NCBI GenBank assembly: GCA_014843695.1
Contig: CM026393.1
Coordinates: 6,844,033 to 6,908,032, forward strand
DNA: 64,000 bases
Origin: Archivesica marissinica
Taxonomy: Eukaryota > Mollusca > Bivalvia > Venerida > Vesicomyidae
Direction: 5' to 3'
This document shows, in pieces, positions 10,150 to 21,100 of this stretch (the stretch's first letter is position 1; each line of letters opens with the position of its first letter). The translations under genes were made by a program, and so were the position numbers. Under the pieces are notes generated by a model that worked only from the letters and a program-made list of their open reading frames with translations, searched no databases and was not told where the DNA came from.

Positions 10150-10652
10150 AAAGTTGCAATATTTATTGGTACCCCGCTTTACATCGTAAAACTTCTTATC
10201 AGGGCCCTCTGCCGCTGAAGGTTCAAATTCCACTCTGGGTTTATGAATTATTTCATTTGGGGAAACTATCCATCTGGCCTTGCGGAAGGTCGGTGGTACC
10301 CATCCATACCTCAATTACTGCCTGGAAGGTCGGTGGTACCCATCCATACCTCAATTACTGCCTGGAAGGTCAGTGGCACCCATCCATACCTCAATTACTG
10401 CCTGGAAGGTCGGTGGTACCCATCCATACCTCAATTACTGCCTGGAATGGAGGGGCACCCATCCATACCTCAATTACTGCCTGGAAGGTCGGTGGCACCC
10501 ATCCATACCTCAATTACTGCCTGGAAGGTCGGTGGTACCCATCCATACCTCAATTACTGCCTGGAATGGAGGGGCACCCTGGGTCTTCCGCCACCAATAA
10601 CAGCTGCAGAGTTGCCATATCAACTCAAAAATAAAATTTATCTTATCTTATC
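10150..10652 (+). mobile_element. SINE-like element with internal array
   Basis: A possible B box, GGTTCAAATTCCAC, lies at about 10219. It is followed by a body with GGTCGGTGGTACCCATCCAT and GGGTCTTCCGCCACCAATAA and a tail AAAATAAAATTTATCTTATC. The same tail ends a fragment at 10086-10120, as if two copies sit in tandem. The middle is expanded into a 40-bp array. The A box is not clear, so the tRNA origin is uncertain. Confidence 0.5.
10284..10575 (+). repeat. 40-bp minisatellite inside a SINE-like body
   Basis: About seven units of CCTGGAAGGTCGGTGGTACC then CATCCATACCTCAATTACTG. Two units carry the variant GAATGGAGGGGCACC, which is also the sequence leading out of the array. Confidence 0.88.
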
Positions 10653-10722
10653 TTGGCCCAATTTCTGAAAGGATTAGTACCCTGTAACTGTACTTGTTAC
10701 AAAACCAGTATTACACAAGTGT

Positions 10723-10970
10723 TTAACCCATAACCTGCCAATCACGACTAAAGTCGCTTTTGCAAACAGCATAGAGCCAGATCAGATGACACAGAACGTG
10801 CTGTCTGATCAGGCTCTCTGCTGTTCGCTATTTGGATATTGGAGCTAAGACACTTGTCTGAATGGGCAAACAACATAGATCCTGATCAGACGTGCCGTAA
10901 GCCACGGCTGATCTGGATATATGTTATTTTGCACATTCCGTCCAATTTATTCGACAGGTTACCTTTTTAA
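10723..10970 (+). mobile_element. M2b MITE, copy 1
   Basis: The left end TTAACCCATAACCTGCCAAT is followed by the same paired hairpins as M2 (GCAAACAGCATAGAGCC; CAAACAACATAGATCC). The right end reads GACAGGTTACC-TTTTTAA, a decayed terminus. Confidence 0.65.
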
Positions 10971-11276
10971 CATTTTTTAAAGCACTTGAGATAAATAAAA
11001 AATATATAATCTTTTTATTGCTTTGATTCTCATAAGCTCCGTAATTGCTGGCATAATAAACGGGGCACCCGCATACACTAAAATGTTGTCATTTTGAATA
11101 GGGAATATAACATTAAGGAACATGTAAGGTAAAACACATAATGACACGACCTCGATATAAAATAATCCACTTGTCTACTAACTAATTTCATTTATACACT
11201 TACCACACTAAATATAAGTGAGTGTGTGCTTGCCCCTTCTGAAATTAGATTTAAGAAATTCAATAAATTGCTATGT

Positions 11277-11427
11277 AACGCCGCATCTGATCAGGATCTA
11301 TATTGTTTGCTATTCAGACAAGTGCTTTAGCTCCACTATCCGAATAACAAAGAGAATGTTCCGTCCAATCTGGCTTTATGCTGTTTGCAAAAATCAACTT
11401 TAGTCGTGATTGGCAGGTTAAGGGTTA
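11277..11427 (-). mobile_element. M2b MITE, truncated copy
   Basis: Carries one full end (GATTGGCAGGTTAAGGGTTAA by its ends) and most of the interior, in opposite orientation to 10723. The other third is missing, starting abruptly near AACGCCGCATCTGATCAGG. Confidence 0.6.
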
Positions 11428-11643
11428 AAGATGCCCATGGTCACTGATATAATACATGGCAATCCACGTATCATTTGTGTGAAGCACACTTGCAACTCTT
11501 AATGCTACTAAAAGCTTAACGCCGGATTAGTTTCGCATTATAACATCAATCAACATTTATACAATAAGCTTGTTCCTTCTTTGATCGTTTACAACTTTTA
11601 TACATCATAGTGGCCATTTACTGCAGCATTTTTCCGCAGTATT

Positions 11644-12244
11644 TTAACCCTTTCCTTCATAGAGATTTAGGTTAATATACTATTATATCACCATACAAAT
11701 GACAGCCATTTAGCTATCATGCAGTAGATAAGTAGTTGCCATATCTATCCCACCTCCATAGATATTACTGGGACTACTTGAGATTCTGGCTTTAACCCAT
11801 TCAACCCCAAGTAATTGACATGGACTGGTGCATGATATTTTTAGACTATTAAATTAATAAGAAAATTACATTTGGACCAGTTCATTTATCAACATGGGTA
11901 ATTTTATATAAAAATAGTAATAATTATTACTGGCAAAAAGTGCAGATCCTGATGAGACGGCTCATCACGAGCTGGCTCATCTGGATCTACACTTTTTGTA
12001 AGTCTATTTAGAGGCCTGTAGTGTTGAAAGGGTTAATATACTATTATATCTCCATACAAATGACAGCCATTTAGCCATCATGCAGTAGATAAATAGTCAG
12101 CATATCTATCCCACCTCCATAGATATTACTGGGACTACATGAGATTCCGGCCTTTATTATGAACATTGGTTTGGCTACTACATTGTCAATGTATGTTGTA
12201 TTGGCAATGGCATTAAGAGATGCTTCTATGAGGGAAAGAGTTAA
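11644..12244 (+). mobile_element. M4 MITE, piggyBac-like, with M3 nested inside
   Basis: The left end is TTAACCCTTTCCTTCATAGA and the right end TTCTATGAGGGAAAGAGTTAA (by its ends). The interior includes TATCTATCCCACCTCCATAG, TATTACTGGGACTACATGAG and CATTGTCAATGTATGT. An M3 copy interrupts it, and about 115 bp of M4 interior (from TTAATATACTATTATAT) is present on both sides of M3, so M4 was already partly duplicated. M4 ends seed the arrays at 14163, 15003, 36424 and probably 7646. Confidence 0.7.
11792..12036 (+). mobile_element. M3 MITE, copy 3
   Basis: Both termini (TTAACCCATTCAACCCCAAG, GTGTTGAAAGGGTTAA) and the hairpin are present. The MEF2-like word is lost here (ATATAAAAATAG). It matches one half of the M3 chimera at 16499-16890. 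Confidence 0.8.
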
Positions 12245-12575
12245 TATTATTTTCCGACTGCGAGTATCCCATGTCATGTAAACTCGTTCAGCCTTGGATA
12301 AGCATCAGTTTTCAGATGTTATAACCTTTCCCATGCATGTTGTACTGCCATGATGTTTATCCATAAATGTACAGAATTTCTATTTATCCATATTTTTTAA
12401 TATTTCAAATTTCAAACATAATTACAGTGTACATTAGAGCTCAGATAAATTTTAGGTAAATTTATGATACAAATTATTCATGCTGAGTAAATTAATTTTA
12501 CAGGGCTTTATGTTCATTTTGTACAAATTAGTAAGTACATTTTACTAGTTGTAGCATGGACATTGTCAAAGGTAA
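12245..12575. other. No gene seen
   Basis: AT-rich spacer between M4 and the long TIR element. No frame or repeat can be supported. Confidence 0.4.
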
Positions 12576-12796
12576 CTGGTAAATCGTCCACAAGTCAAAT
12601 CGTCCACAAGTCAAATCATCCCAAAATTGATCAAAACGTCCCCAAAATTGATCAAAACGTCCCCAAAATCGATCCAAACGTCACCACTTCCGTTTTCAGA
12701 GTGTAAAATCGTCCACAAGTCGAAACGTCCCAAAATTGATCAAAACCACTCCACTTCCGTTTTCAGAAAAGTGACTGCTATTTGTTATCAATCAGT

Positions 12797-12882
12797 CAAG
12801 AGGACAGAGGAAACACTTAATAGGACCTATTTACTTTTTGGGAGTATTCAGGGGCAATAACTGACTGATCTCTCTCATTATA
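12797..12882 (+). repeat. Dispersed repeat, pairs with 5527-5612
   Basis: Shares AGAGGAAACA and GGGAGTATTCAGGGGCA with the earlier copy, in the same order. Confidence 0.6.
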
Positions 12883-13017
12883 CACTAGTACAAATGAGCC
12901 ATATACAGGTAGTCATGAACTGTATAGCTATGTAATCTAGTTTTAATGCACTTATCTAGCACAATGTTAATCCAGGTACACTCTGAATACAGTTGAATTA
13001 ACTCTGAATACACTGTT

Positions 13018-13353
13018 TTGTTCAGTGGAGAAACAAAAACCAAAAATATTAATTGCACTCATTACTCTATTATTCAATTGGTTGATGCTAATATGCAACA
13101 GTGTTTAGTGGAACACAAATTTCAATCAAGACCAAACAGGGTCACCCCAAATGACTGCTTACAAACATTACATCAAATGGATAAAATCATACACACACCT
13201 GCCAATGTATCTACCTACCAATTGATGATGATGATTGAGCTTATTTACCCTCGTCTCCAGCAAACCATATGGGCAAGCATACCTACCAATTATATGCAGT
13301 ACAAAGAGCTATTTTCTCATATTGCAAAAAATACAGACGAGGACAATTGGTAA
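13018..13353 (+). other. Unrecognised 111-codon reading frame
   Basis: An open frame inside the 1.5-kb TIR element. The product would be mostly polar, with no signal peptide, membrane segment or motif that I recognise, and a start following TTTTGTTC that is not a strong initiation context. It could be a scrap of element-encoded or captured gene sequence, or chance. Confidence 0.12.
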
Positions 13354-13433
13354 ACAATGGAATGCTGTCACTTTTATGACATTACGGAAGGTTTTCCCCT
13401 TGACTGGCTTTCCTTTCATAAAATGTTACGAAA

Positions 13434-13571
13434 TGTAGTTGGTTTCCGGAATACAGTGGTTCCGGATTAGAGGGGCTTTTCTTACAACAAAAATAGAAGG
13501 GAAAAATTCGGGTTTAAAGGGGATTCCGGATTAGAGGGGGGGCCCGGATTAGAGGGGTTTTACAGTATCAC
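13434..13571 (+). repeat. CCGGATTAGAGGGG motif cluster
   Basis: CCGGATTAGAGGGG occurs three times in 130 bp, and the block ends GGGGTTTTACAGTA. This looks like the decayed end of a small DNA transposon. It is GC-richer than its surroundings. Confidence 0.45.
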
Positions 13572-14040
13572 CAATATCCATTGATATTTTCAGCCTTAAG
13601 TGGTTTCTGCATCAATGTCATCATCTTATGTGTGAATCATCTGGAATGTATCTCAATTCTATACAAACCAGTAAAAGCAATATAGGTGTATATATGGGTG
13701 TATTTGGGTAAATTGTGCCGCCGGCACACATTTCATCGGAGATTTTCCTAGCACTTTTAAACTTAGGTAGTTCAATCACATAGATTTTAGTGTCCAAAGT
13801 TAGCACTTGGCACATTCCATGATAATTTGTATTTATCACACGCCTTTGCTTGTATTCAGTGTAATACAGCCATTACATATTGTCTTATATCAACACACGT
13901 GTAATAACACCTGGAAAGATTCTGATCGGCATGACAGCTGGGTTTTGACACATTTGACATAATCTAGTTTGTAATATTTCTTTTGGTCAAACTGGTAAAG
14001 TTGTCTGCACTTGTAGTGAGAATATTTCATAATCTTTTTC
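13572..14040. other. No gene seen
   Basis: The rest of the interior of the TIR element. Short frames on both strands lack motifs. Confidence 0.35.
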
Positions 14041-14162
14041 TAATAAAATCTTTTTTTGTGTTGGTGATCAATTGTTGACAAATTTGAGGATGATTTGATT
14101 TGTGGACGATTTGACCAGGAAGCTTGTCAAATATGATAATGAATTGTATTTTACAGTGATTA

Positions 14163-14757
14163 TTAGTGCTTAACCCTTTCCCTCATAGAAGCACCTCTTG
14201 ACGCCATTACCAATACCACATACATTGACAATGTAGTAGCCAAACCAATGTTCATTAACCCTTTCCCTCATAGAAGCATCTCTTGACGCCATTACCAATA
14301 CCACATACATTGACAATGTAGTAGCCAAACCAATGTTCATAAACCCTTTCCCTCATAGAAGCACCTCTTGATGCCAATACCACATACATTGACAATGTAG
14401 TAGCCAAACCAATGTTCATAAACCCTTTCCCTTATAGAAGCACCTCTTGACGCCATTACCAATACCACATACATTGACAATGTAGTGGCCAAACCAATGT
14501 TCATAAACCCTTTCCCTCATAGAAGCACCTCTTGACGCCATACCAATACCATAACATTGACAATGTAGTAGCCAACCAATGTTCATAAAACACTTACCTC
14601 ATAGAAGCACCTCTTGACGCCATTACCAATACGACATACATTTACAATGTAGTAGCCAAACCAATGTTCATAAACCTTTCCCTCATAGAAGCACCTCTTG
14701 ACGCCATTACCAATACGACATACATTGACAACTGTAGTGCCAAACAATGTTTCATAA
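14163..14757 (-). repeat. Array I: ~85-bp units from an M4 terminus
   Basis: About seven units reading AACCCTTTCCCTCATAGAAG, CACCTCTTGACGCCATTACC, CATACATTGACAATGTAGTA and GCCAAACCAATGTTCATAA. This is the M4 right end in reverse. Units after about 14540 carry many single-base gains and losses compared with the clean copy at 37170-37310. Confidence 0.9.
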
Positions 14758-14842
14758 TAAAGGCCGAATCTCATGTCAGTCCCAGTAAATATATGGATGT
14801 GGGATAGATATGGCAACTACTTATCCACTGCATGATAAGATA

Positions 14843-15006
14843 GTGGAAGTTGTGATAGCGCAGTGGATGCGCAGTCGACGCTTCAGTGCGAACGGTCCGG
14901 AGTTCGAGCCCGCTGGAGCCGTTATGATGTGCCCTTAGGCAAGGCATTTAATTCCACTGCCTCTTTCTCTCTCCCTCGTAGCGATGGATTCCATCGGAAT
15001 GAGGTC
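14843..15006 (+). mobile_element. S4 SINE inserted in M4 interior
   Basis: The head GTTGTGATAGCGCAGTGGAT has an A-box-like TAGCGCAGTGG and B box GGAGTTCGAGCCC. The body holds GCCCTTAGGCAAGGCATTTA and ends ATGGATTCCATC-GGAATGAGGTC. It has several 1-base differences from its cleaner partner at 36926-37096. M4 interior lies on both sides. Confidence 0.7.
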
Positions 15007-15511
15007 AATAGTATATTAACCTAAATCTCTATGAAGGAAAGGGTTAAATGGCTGTCGTTTGTATGGAGATATAATAGTATATTAACCTAAATCTCTATGA
15101 AGGAAAGGGTTAAATGGCTGTCGTTTGTATGGAGATATAATAGTATATTAACCTAAATCTCTATGAAGGAATGGGTTAAATGGCTGTCGTTTGTATGGAG
15201 ATATAATAGTATATTAACCTAAATCTCTATGAAGGAATGGGTTAAATGGCTGTCGTTTGTATGGAGATATAATAGTATATTAACCTAAATCTCTATGAAG
15301 GAAAGGGTTAAATGGCTGTCGTTTGTATGGAGATATAATAGTATATTAACCTAAATCTCTATGAAGGAAAGGGTTAAATGGCTGTAGTTTGTATGGAGAT
15401 ATAATAGTATATTAACCTAAATCTATATGAAGGAAAGGGCTAAATGGCTGTCGTTTGTATGGAGATATAATAGTATATTAACCTAAACCTCTATGAAGGA
15501 AAGGGTTAAAT
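15003..15511 (-). repeat. Array II: ~64-bp units from the other M4 terminus
   Basis: Eight units of TTAACCTAAATCTCTATGAA, GGAAAGGGTTAAATGGCTGT and CGTTTGTATGGAGATATAAT. This is the M4 left end reversed. With array I, both ends of one M4 copy have become tandem arrays around a shared middle. Confidence 0.9.
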
Positions 15512-16075
15512 GGTGAATAATTACCACAATTTAGAAGGGTTTCAGACAGTGTGAACAGATACTAAATCCCTTCCAGCTGCACTTGTAAGTGTTTTAGTAG
15601 AGTTTTAATCTTTTAGCTCTTCCCTAAATCTCTGGAGTATTCCTTTTCATACTTTTATCAATACAGATTTTGTGATTTAACCCTTTCAATAGCCTGGGAA
15701 CTGGCATCGATATATTTTGCCTGGTCAGTCAAATAAATATATTTTTAACACCGAGACTATTAATTGGGCCGTATTGAGTTTCTGAACATATCAACAACGC
15801 CTGGGGAAACTGGCAGGGTTTCCCTGTGAAATTATTAATCCTATTAATAGGCCTATTAACATGTGACTTAGGTAATGACGTACTTGAATCGTAAGCGAGA
15901 CACTGCAATACTGATAAAACTTTATAATTGGCCGCCATTGTTTATGGGTCAACGGAACGATAGTTTTAAAAAGTATAATGTGCTGATTTGACATATTTAC
16001 TCAATATTTAAGTCATCCTTAGTTCAATTATGCCGAATCGATCCATTACCATCTAAATGTAATATTTAAAATCCG
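15512..16075. other. Duplicated core, no gene seen
   Basis: Shared exactly with arm B. TTAACCCTTTCAATAGCCTG at 15678 looks like another TTAA-CCC terminus; AGCCTGGG recurs in inverted form at about 16488, so a roughly 820-bp element (15678-16498) is possible. A 16-bp perfect palindrome, TTAATAGGCCTATTAA, lies at 15844-15859. Confidence 0.35.
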
Positions 16076-16307
16076 CCATCTCGTCGATATAACACAGAAA
16101 CGGGACATTATATGTTTGCAATGTAAATGAGTCTATGGGAGCATTCGTGTATATTCGGAAATGATCGTGTATAATCGTGCCTGTTCGGCGATTTCCGCCG
16201 TCTCGTCGATATAACACAGAAACGGGACATTATATGTAAATGAGTCTACGGGAACATTCGTGTATATTCGGAAATGATCGTGTATAATCGTGCCTGTTCG
16301 GCGATTT
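16076..16307 (+). repeat. Local ~110-120-bp tandem duplication
   Basis: TCGTCGATATAACACAGAAA, CATTCGTGTATATTCGGAAA and GTGCCTGTTCGGCGATTTCC occur twice in order. The second copy lacks a GTTTGCAAT segment. Confidence 0.85.
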
Positions 16308-16498
16308 CCGATATAATTCCGTTTCTATATTTAGCAATAATATCTTGTAGAGAAGAGTTGTCGTTCTTCAAATCTACACCCTCAAAAAAAGTGGGTGTAA
16401 GTAGATGGCGATACGATCGGAAATCCAGTTTTCCCAGGCTGTCATTTGGCAGTTAATAAGTTAAAAAGTATAAAAAGCGACAGACTGGAACCCAGGCT

Positions 16499-16890
16499 AC
16501 CCTTTTCAACACTATACAGACCTCTAAATAGGCTTACAAAAATTGTAGATCCGGATGAGCCAGCTCGTGATGAGCCGTCTCATCAGGATCTGCACTTTTT
16601 GCCAGTAATAATTATTACTATTTTTATATAAAATTACCCATGTTGATAAATGAACTGGTCCAAATGTAATTTTCTTATTAATTTAATAGTCTAAAAATAT
16701 CATGCACCAGTTCATGGTGACGAGCCGTCTCATCAGGATCTGCACTTTTTGCCAGTAATATTATCATTTTTAGACAAAATTTCCCATTTTGATAAATTAA
16801 CTGGTCCAAAATGTAATCTTCTTATTAATTTATTGGTCTAAAAATATCATGCAGCAGTCCATGTCAGTTACTTGGTGTTGAATGGGTTAA
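16499..16890 (-). mobile_element. M3 chimera, two fused copies
   Basis: Two M3 copies are joined head to tail: CACCAGTTCATG of the first runs into GTGACGAGCCGTCTCATCAG of the second, with no termini between them. The outer ends are CCCTTTTCAACACTATACAG and GGTGTTGAATGGGTTAA. The same fusion is in arm B at 35044-35436. Confidence 0.75.
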
Positions 16891-17113
16891 TGACATTTTT
16901 GGCAGTTTCCTTTGCTCATCTTTCTGCAAGTATGTAACTGTCTAAACAAGAAGGTGGTACTAGTACTTGCACTAATTTCAAATGTTTCGAAAACAATTCT
17001 CAGTTTGTCCAAATTAACGACCAGTCGACCACATAATTATTATTTTATGAACAGCAATTATTGAATTTTCTTGTTACAAAATATATATTATAACAAAGTT
17101 CATATACTCCATT
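16891..17113. other. No gene seen
   Basis: Unique-looking AT-rich sequence, present identically in arm B. Confidence 0.4.
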
Positions 17114-17156
17114 TTAACCCTTTCAACACCACAGACCTCTAAAATAGGCTTACAAA
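17114..17156 (-). mobile_element. M3 MITE, cut by the assembly gap
   Basis: TTAACCCTTTCAACACCACA and the next bases of the M3 right end are present before the Ns. The complete counterpart is at 34579-34820. Confidence 0.8.
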
Positions 17157-18156
17157 NNNNNNNNNNNNNNNNNNNNNNNNNNNNNNNNNNNNNNNNNNNN
17201 NNNNNNNNNNNNNNNNNNNNNNNNNNNNNNNNNNNNNNNNNNNNNNNNNNNNNNNNNNNNNNNNNNNNNNNNNNNNNNNNNNNNNNNNNNNNNNNNNNNN
17301 NNNNNNNNNNNNNNNNNNNNNNNNNNNNNNNNNNNNNNNNNNNNNNNNNNNNNNNNNNNNNNNNNNNNNNNNNNNNNNNNNNNNNNNNNNNNNNNNNNNN
17401 NNNNNNNNNNNNNNNNNNNNNNNNNNNNNNNNNNNNNNNNNNNNNNNNNNNNNNNNNNNNNNNNNNNNNNNNNNNNNNNNNNNNNNNNNNNNNNNNNNNN
17501 NNNNNNNNNNNNNNNNNNNNNNNNNNNNNNNNNNNNNNNNNNNNNNNNNNNNNNNNNNNNNNNNNNNNNNNNNNNNNNNNNNNNNNNNNNNNNNNNNNNN
17601 NNNNNNNNNNNNNNNNNNNNNNNNNNNNNNNNNNNNNNNNNNNNNNNNNNNNNNNNNNNNNNNNNNNNNNNNNNNNNNNNNNNNNNNNNNNNNNNNNNNN
17701 NNNNNNNNNNNNNNNNNNNNNNNNNNNNNNNNNNNNNNNNNNNNNNNNNNNNNNNNNNNNNNNNNNNNNNNNNNNNNNNNNNNNNNNNNNNNNNNNNNNN
17801 NNNNNNNNNNNNNNNNNNNNNNNNNNNNNNNNNNNNNNNNNNNNNNNNNNNNNNNNNNNNNNNNNNNNNNNNNNNNNNNNNNNNNNNNNNNNNNNNNNNN
17901 NNNNNNNNNNNNNNNNNNNNNNNNNNNNNNNNNNNNNNNNNNNNNNNNNNNNNNNNNNNNNNNNNNNNNNNNNNNNNNNNNNNNNNNNNNNNNNNNNNNN
18001 NNNNNNNNNNNNNNNNNNNNNNNNNNNNNNNNNNNNNNNNNNNNNNNNNNNNNNNNNNNNNNNNNNNNNNNNNNNNNNNNNNNNNNNNNNNNNNNNNNNN
18101 NNNNNNNNNNNNNNNNNNNNNNNNNNNNNNNNNNNNNNNNNNNNNNNNNNNNNNNN
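17157..18156. other. Assembly gap, 1000 N
   Basis: Exactly 1000 unknown bases, a conventional placeholder length, so the true distance and even the adjacency are uncertain. Confidence 1.
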
Positions 18157-21100
18157 CTCTCCAGTATGGTTACAGCTAATTACCAAGTTGCTTCTTCTCT
18201 CTCCAGTATGGTTACAGATAATTGCCAAGTTGCTTCTCCTCTCTCCAGTATGGTTACAGCTAATTGCCAAGTTGCTTCTTCTCTCTCCAGTATGGTTACA
18301 GCTAATTGCTAAGTTGCTTCTTCTCTCTCCAGTATGGTTACAGCTAATTGCCAAGTTTCTGCTTCTCTCTCCAGTATGATTACAGCTAATTGCCTAGTTG
18401 CTTCTTCTCTCTCCAGTATGGTTACAGCTAATTGCCAAGTTGCTTCTTCTCTCTCCAGTATGGTTACAGCTAATTGCCAAGTTGCTTCTTCTCTCTCCAG
18501 TATGGTTACAGATAATTGCCAAGTTTCTTCTTCTCTCTCCAGTATGGTTACAGCTAATTACCAAGTTGCTTCTTCTCTCTCCAGTATGGTTACAGATAAT
18601 TGCCAAGTTGCTTCTCCTCTCTCCAGTATGGTTACAGCTAATTGCCAAGTTGCTTCTTCTCTCTCCAGTATGGTTACAGATAATTGCCAAGTTTCTTCTT
18701 CTCTCTCCAGTATGGTTACAGCTAATTGCCAAGTTGCTTCTCTCTCCAGTATGGTTACAGCTAATTGCCAAGTTGATTCTTCTCTCTCCAGTATGGTTAC
18801 AGCTAATTGCCATGTTGCTTCTTCTCTCTCCAGTATGGTTACAGCTAATTGCCAAGTTGCTTCTGCTCTCTCCAGTATGGTTAAAGCTAATTGCAAAGTT
18901 GCTTCTTCTCTCTCCAGTATGGTTACCGCTAATTGCCAAGTTGCTTCTTCTCTCTCCAGTATGGTTACAGCTAATTGCCAAGTTGCTTCTTCTCTCTCCA
19001 GTATGGTTACAGCTAATTGCCAAGTTGCTTCTTCTCTCTCCAGTATGGTTACAGCTAATTGCCAAGTTGCTTCTTCTCTCTCCAGTATGGTTACAGCTAA
19101 TTGCCAAGTTGCTTCTTCTCTCTCCAGTATTGTTACAGCTAATTGCCAAATTGCTTCTTCTCTCTCCAGTATGGTTACAGCTAATTGCCAAATTGCTTTT
19201 TCTCTCCAGTATGCTACAGCTAATTGCCAAATTGCTTCTTCTCTCTCCAGTATGGTTACAGCTAATTGCCAAATTGCTTCTTCTCTCTCCAGTACGGTTA
19301 CAGCTAATTGCCAAGTTGCTTCTTCTCTCTCCAGTATGGTTACAGCTAATTGCCAATTTTCTTCTTCTCTCTCCAGTATGGTTACAGCTAATTGCCAAGT
19401 TTCTGCTTCTCTCTCCAGTATGGTTACAGCTAATTGCCAAATTGCTTCTTCTCTCTCCAGTATGGTTACAGCTAATTGCCAAGTTGCTTCTTCTCTCTCC
19501 AGTATGGTTACTGCTAATTGCCAAGTTGCTTCTTCTCTCTCCAGTATGGTTACAGCTAATTGCCATGTTGCTTCTTCTCTCTCCAGTATGGTTACAGCTA
19601 ATTGCCAAGTTGCTTCTTCTCTCTCCAGTATTGTTACAGCTAATTGCCAAATTGCTTCTTCTCTCTCCAGTATGGATACAGCTAATTGCCAAGTTGCTTC
19701 TCTCTCCAGTATGGTTACAGCTAATTGCCAAGTTGCTTCTCTCTCCAGTATGGTTACAGCTAATTGCCAAGTTGCTTCTCTCTCCAGTATGGTTACAGCT
19801 AATTGCCAAGTTGCTTCTTCTCTCTCCAGTATGGTTACAGCTAATTGCCAAGTTGCTTCTTCTCTCTCCAGTATGGTTACAGCTAATTGCCAAGTTGCTT
19901 CTCTCTCCAGTATTGTTACAGCTAATTGCCAAATTGCTTCTTCTCTCTCCAGTATGGTTACAGCTAATTGCCAAGTTGCTTCTTCTCTCTCCAGTATGGT
20001 TACAGCTAATTGCCAAGTTGCTTCTCTCTCCAGTATGGTTACAGCTAATTGCCAAGTTGCTTCTTCTCTCTCCAGTATGTTTACAGCTAATTGCCAAGTT
20101 GCTTCTTCTCTCTCCAGTATGGTTACAGCTAATTGCAAAGTTGCTTCTTCTCTCTCCAGTATGGTTACAGCTAATTGCTAAGTTGCTTCTTCTCTCTCCA
20201 GTATGATTACCGCTAATTGCCAAATTGCTTCTGCTCTCCAGTATGGTTACTGCTTATTGCCAAATTGCTTCTTCTCTCTCCAGTATGGTTACAGCTAAAT
20301 GCCAAGTTGCTTCTTCTCTCTCCAGTATGGTTACAGCTAATTGCCAAGTTGCTTCTTCTCTCTCCAGTATTGTTACAGCTAATTGCCAAATTGCTTCTTC
20401 TCTCTCCAGTATGGTTACAGCTAATTGCCAAGTTGCTTCTTCTCTCTCCAGTATGGTTACAGCTAATTGCCAAGTTGCTTCTTCTCTCTCCAGTATGGTT
20501 ACAGCTAATTGCCAAGTTGCTTCTCTCTCCAGTATGGTTACAGCTAATTGCCAAGTTGCTTCTTCTCTCTCCAGTATGGTTACAGCTAATTGCCAAGATG
20601 CTTCTCTCTCCAGTATTGTTACAGCTAATTGCCAAGTTGCTTCTCTCTCCAGTATGGTTACAGCTAATTGCCAAGTTGCTTCTTCTCTCTCCAGTATGGT
20701 TACAGCTAATTGCCAAGTTGCTTCTTCTCTCTCCAGTATTGTTACAGCTAATTGCCAAATTGCTTCTTCTCTCTCCAGTATGGTTACAGCTAATTGCCAA
20801 GTTGCTTCTTCTCTCTCCAGTATGGTTACAGCTAATTGCAAAGTTGCTTCTTCTCTCTCCAGTATGGTTACAGCTAATTGCAAAGTTGCTTCTTCTCTCT
20901 CCAGTATGGTTACAGCTAATTGCCAAGTTGCTTCTTCTCTCTCCAGTATGGTTACAGCTAATTGCAAAGTTGCTTCTTCTCTCTCCAGTATGGTTACAGC
21001 TAATTGCCAAGTTGCTTCTTCTCTCTCCAGTATGGTTACAGCTAATTGCCAAATTGCTTCTTCTCTCTCCAGTATGGATACAGCTAATTGCCAAGTTGCT

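Larger units (their letters stand above)
12576..14118. mobile_element. 1.5-kb element with AAATCGTCCACAA inverted ends
   Basis: The left end reads CTGGTAAATCGTCCACAAGT. The right end, reversed, reads TGGTCAAATCGTCCACAAAT. Over 25 bp they differ by about one indel and one substitution. Inside the left end CAAAATTGATCAAAACGTCC repeats two or three times and ACTTCCGTTTTCAGA occurs twice. The superfamily is not recognised and the flanks show no obvious target duplication. The interior holds the dispersed repeat at 12797 and the CCGGATTAG cluster at 13434, so it is itself a composite. Confidence 0.5.
14740..17156. repeat. Inverted duplication, arm A (ends at gap)
   Basis: Reverse complement of 34778-37194. 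For every position from 15001 to 17156 the partner coordinate is 51934 minus the position, so there is no net indel over 2156 bp. The part from 15512 to 17156 looks identical by reading. The 57-66-bp array inside has the same number of units but about ten substitutions, and 14740-15000 has many small indels. The match runs to the last known base before the gap. Confidence 0.93.

Noticed and set aside
10243..10668. 141-codon frame and two overlapping frames
   Set aside because: All three frames read the 40-bp array; three units make 120 bp, so the frames stay open together.
17074..18354. 426-codon frame across the first gap
   Set aside because: Most of it is translated Ns; the ends are M3 and minisatellite sequence.
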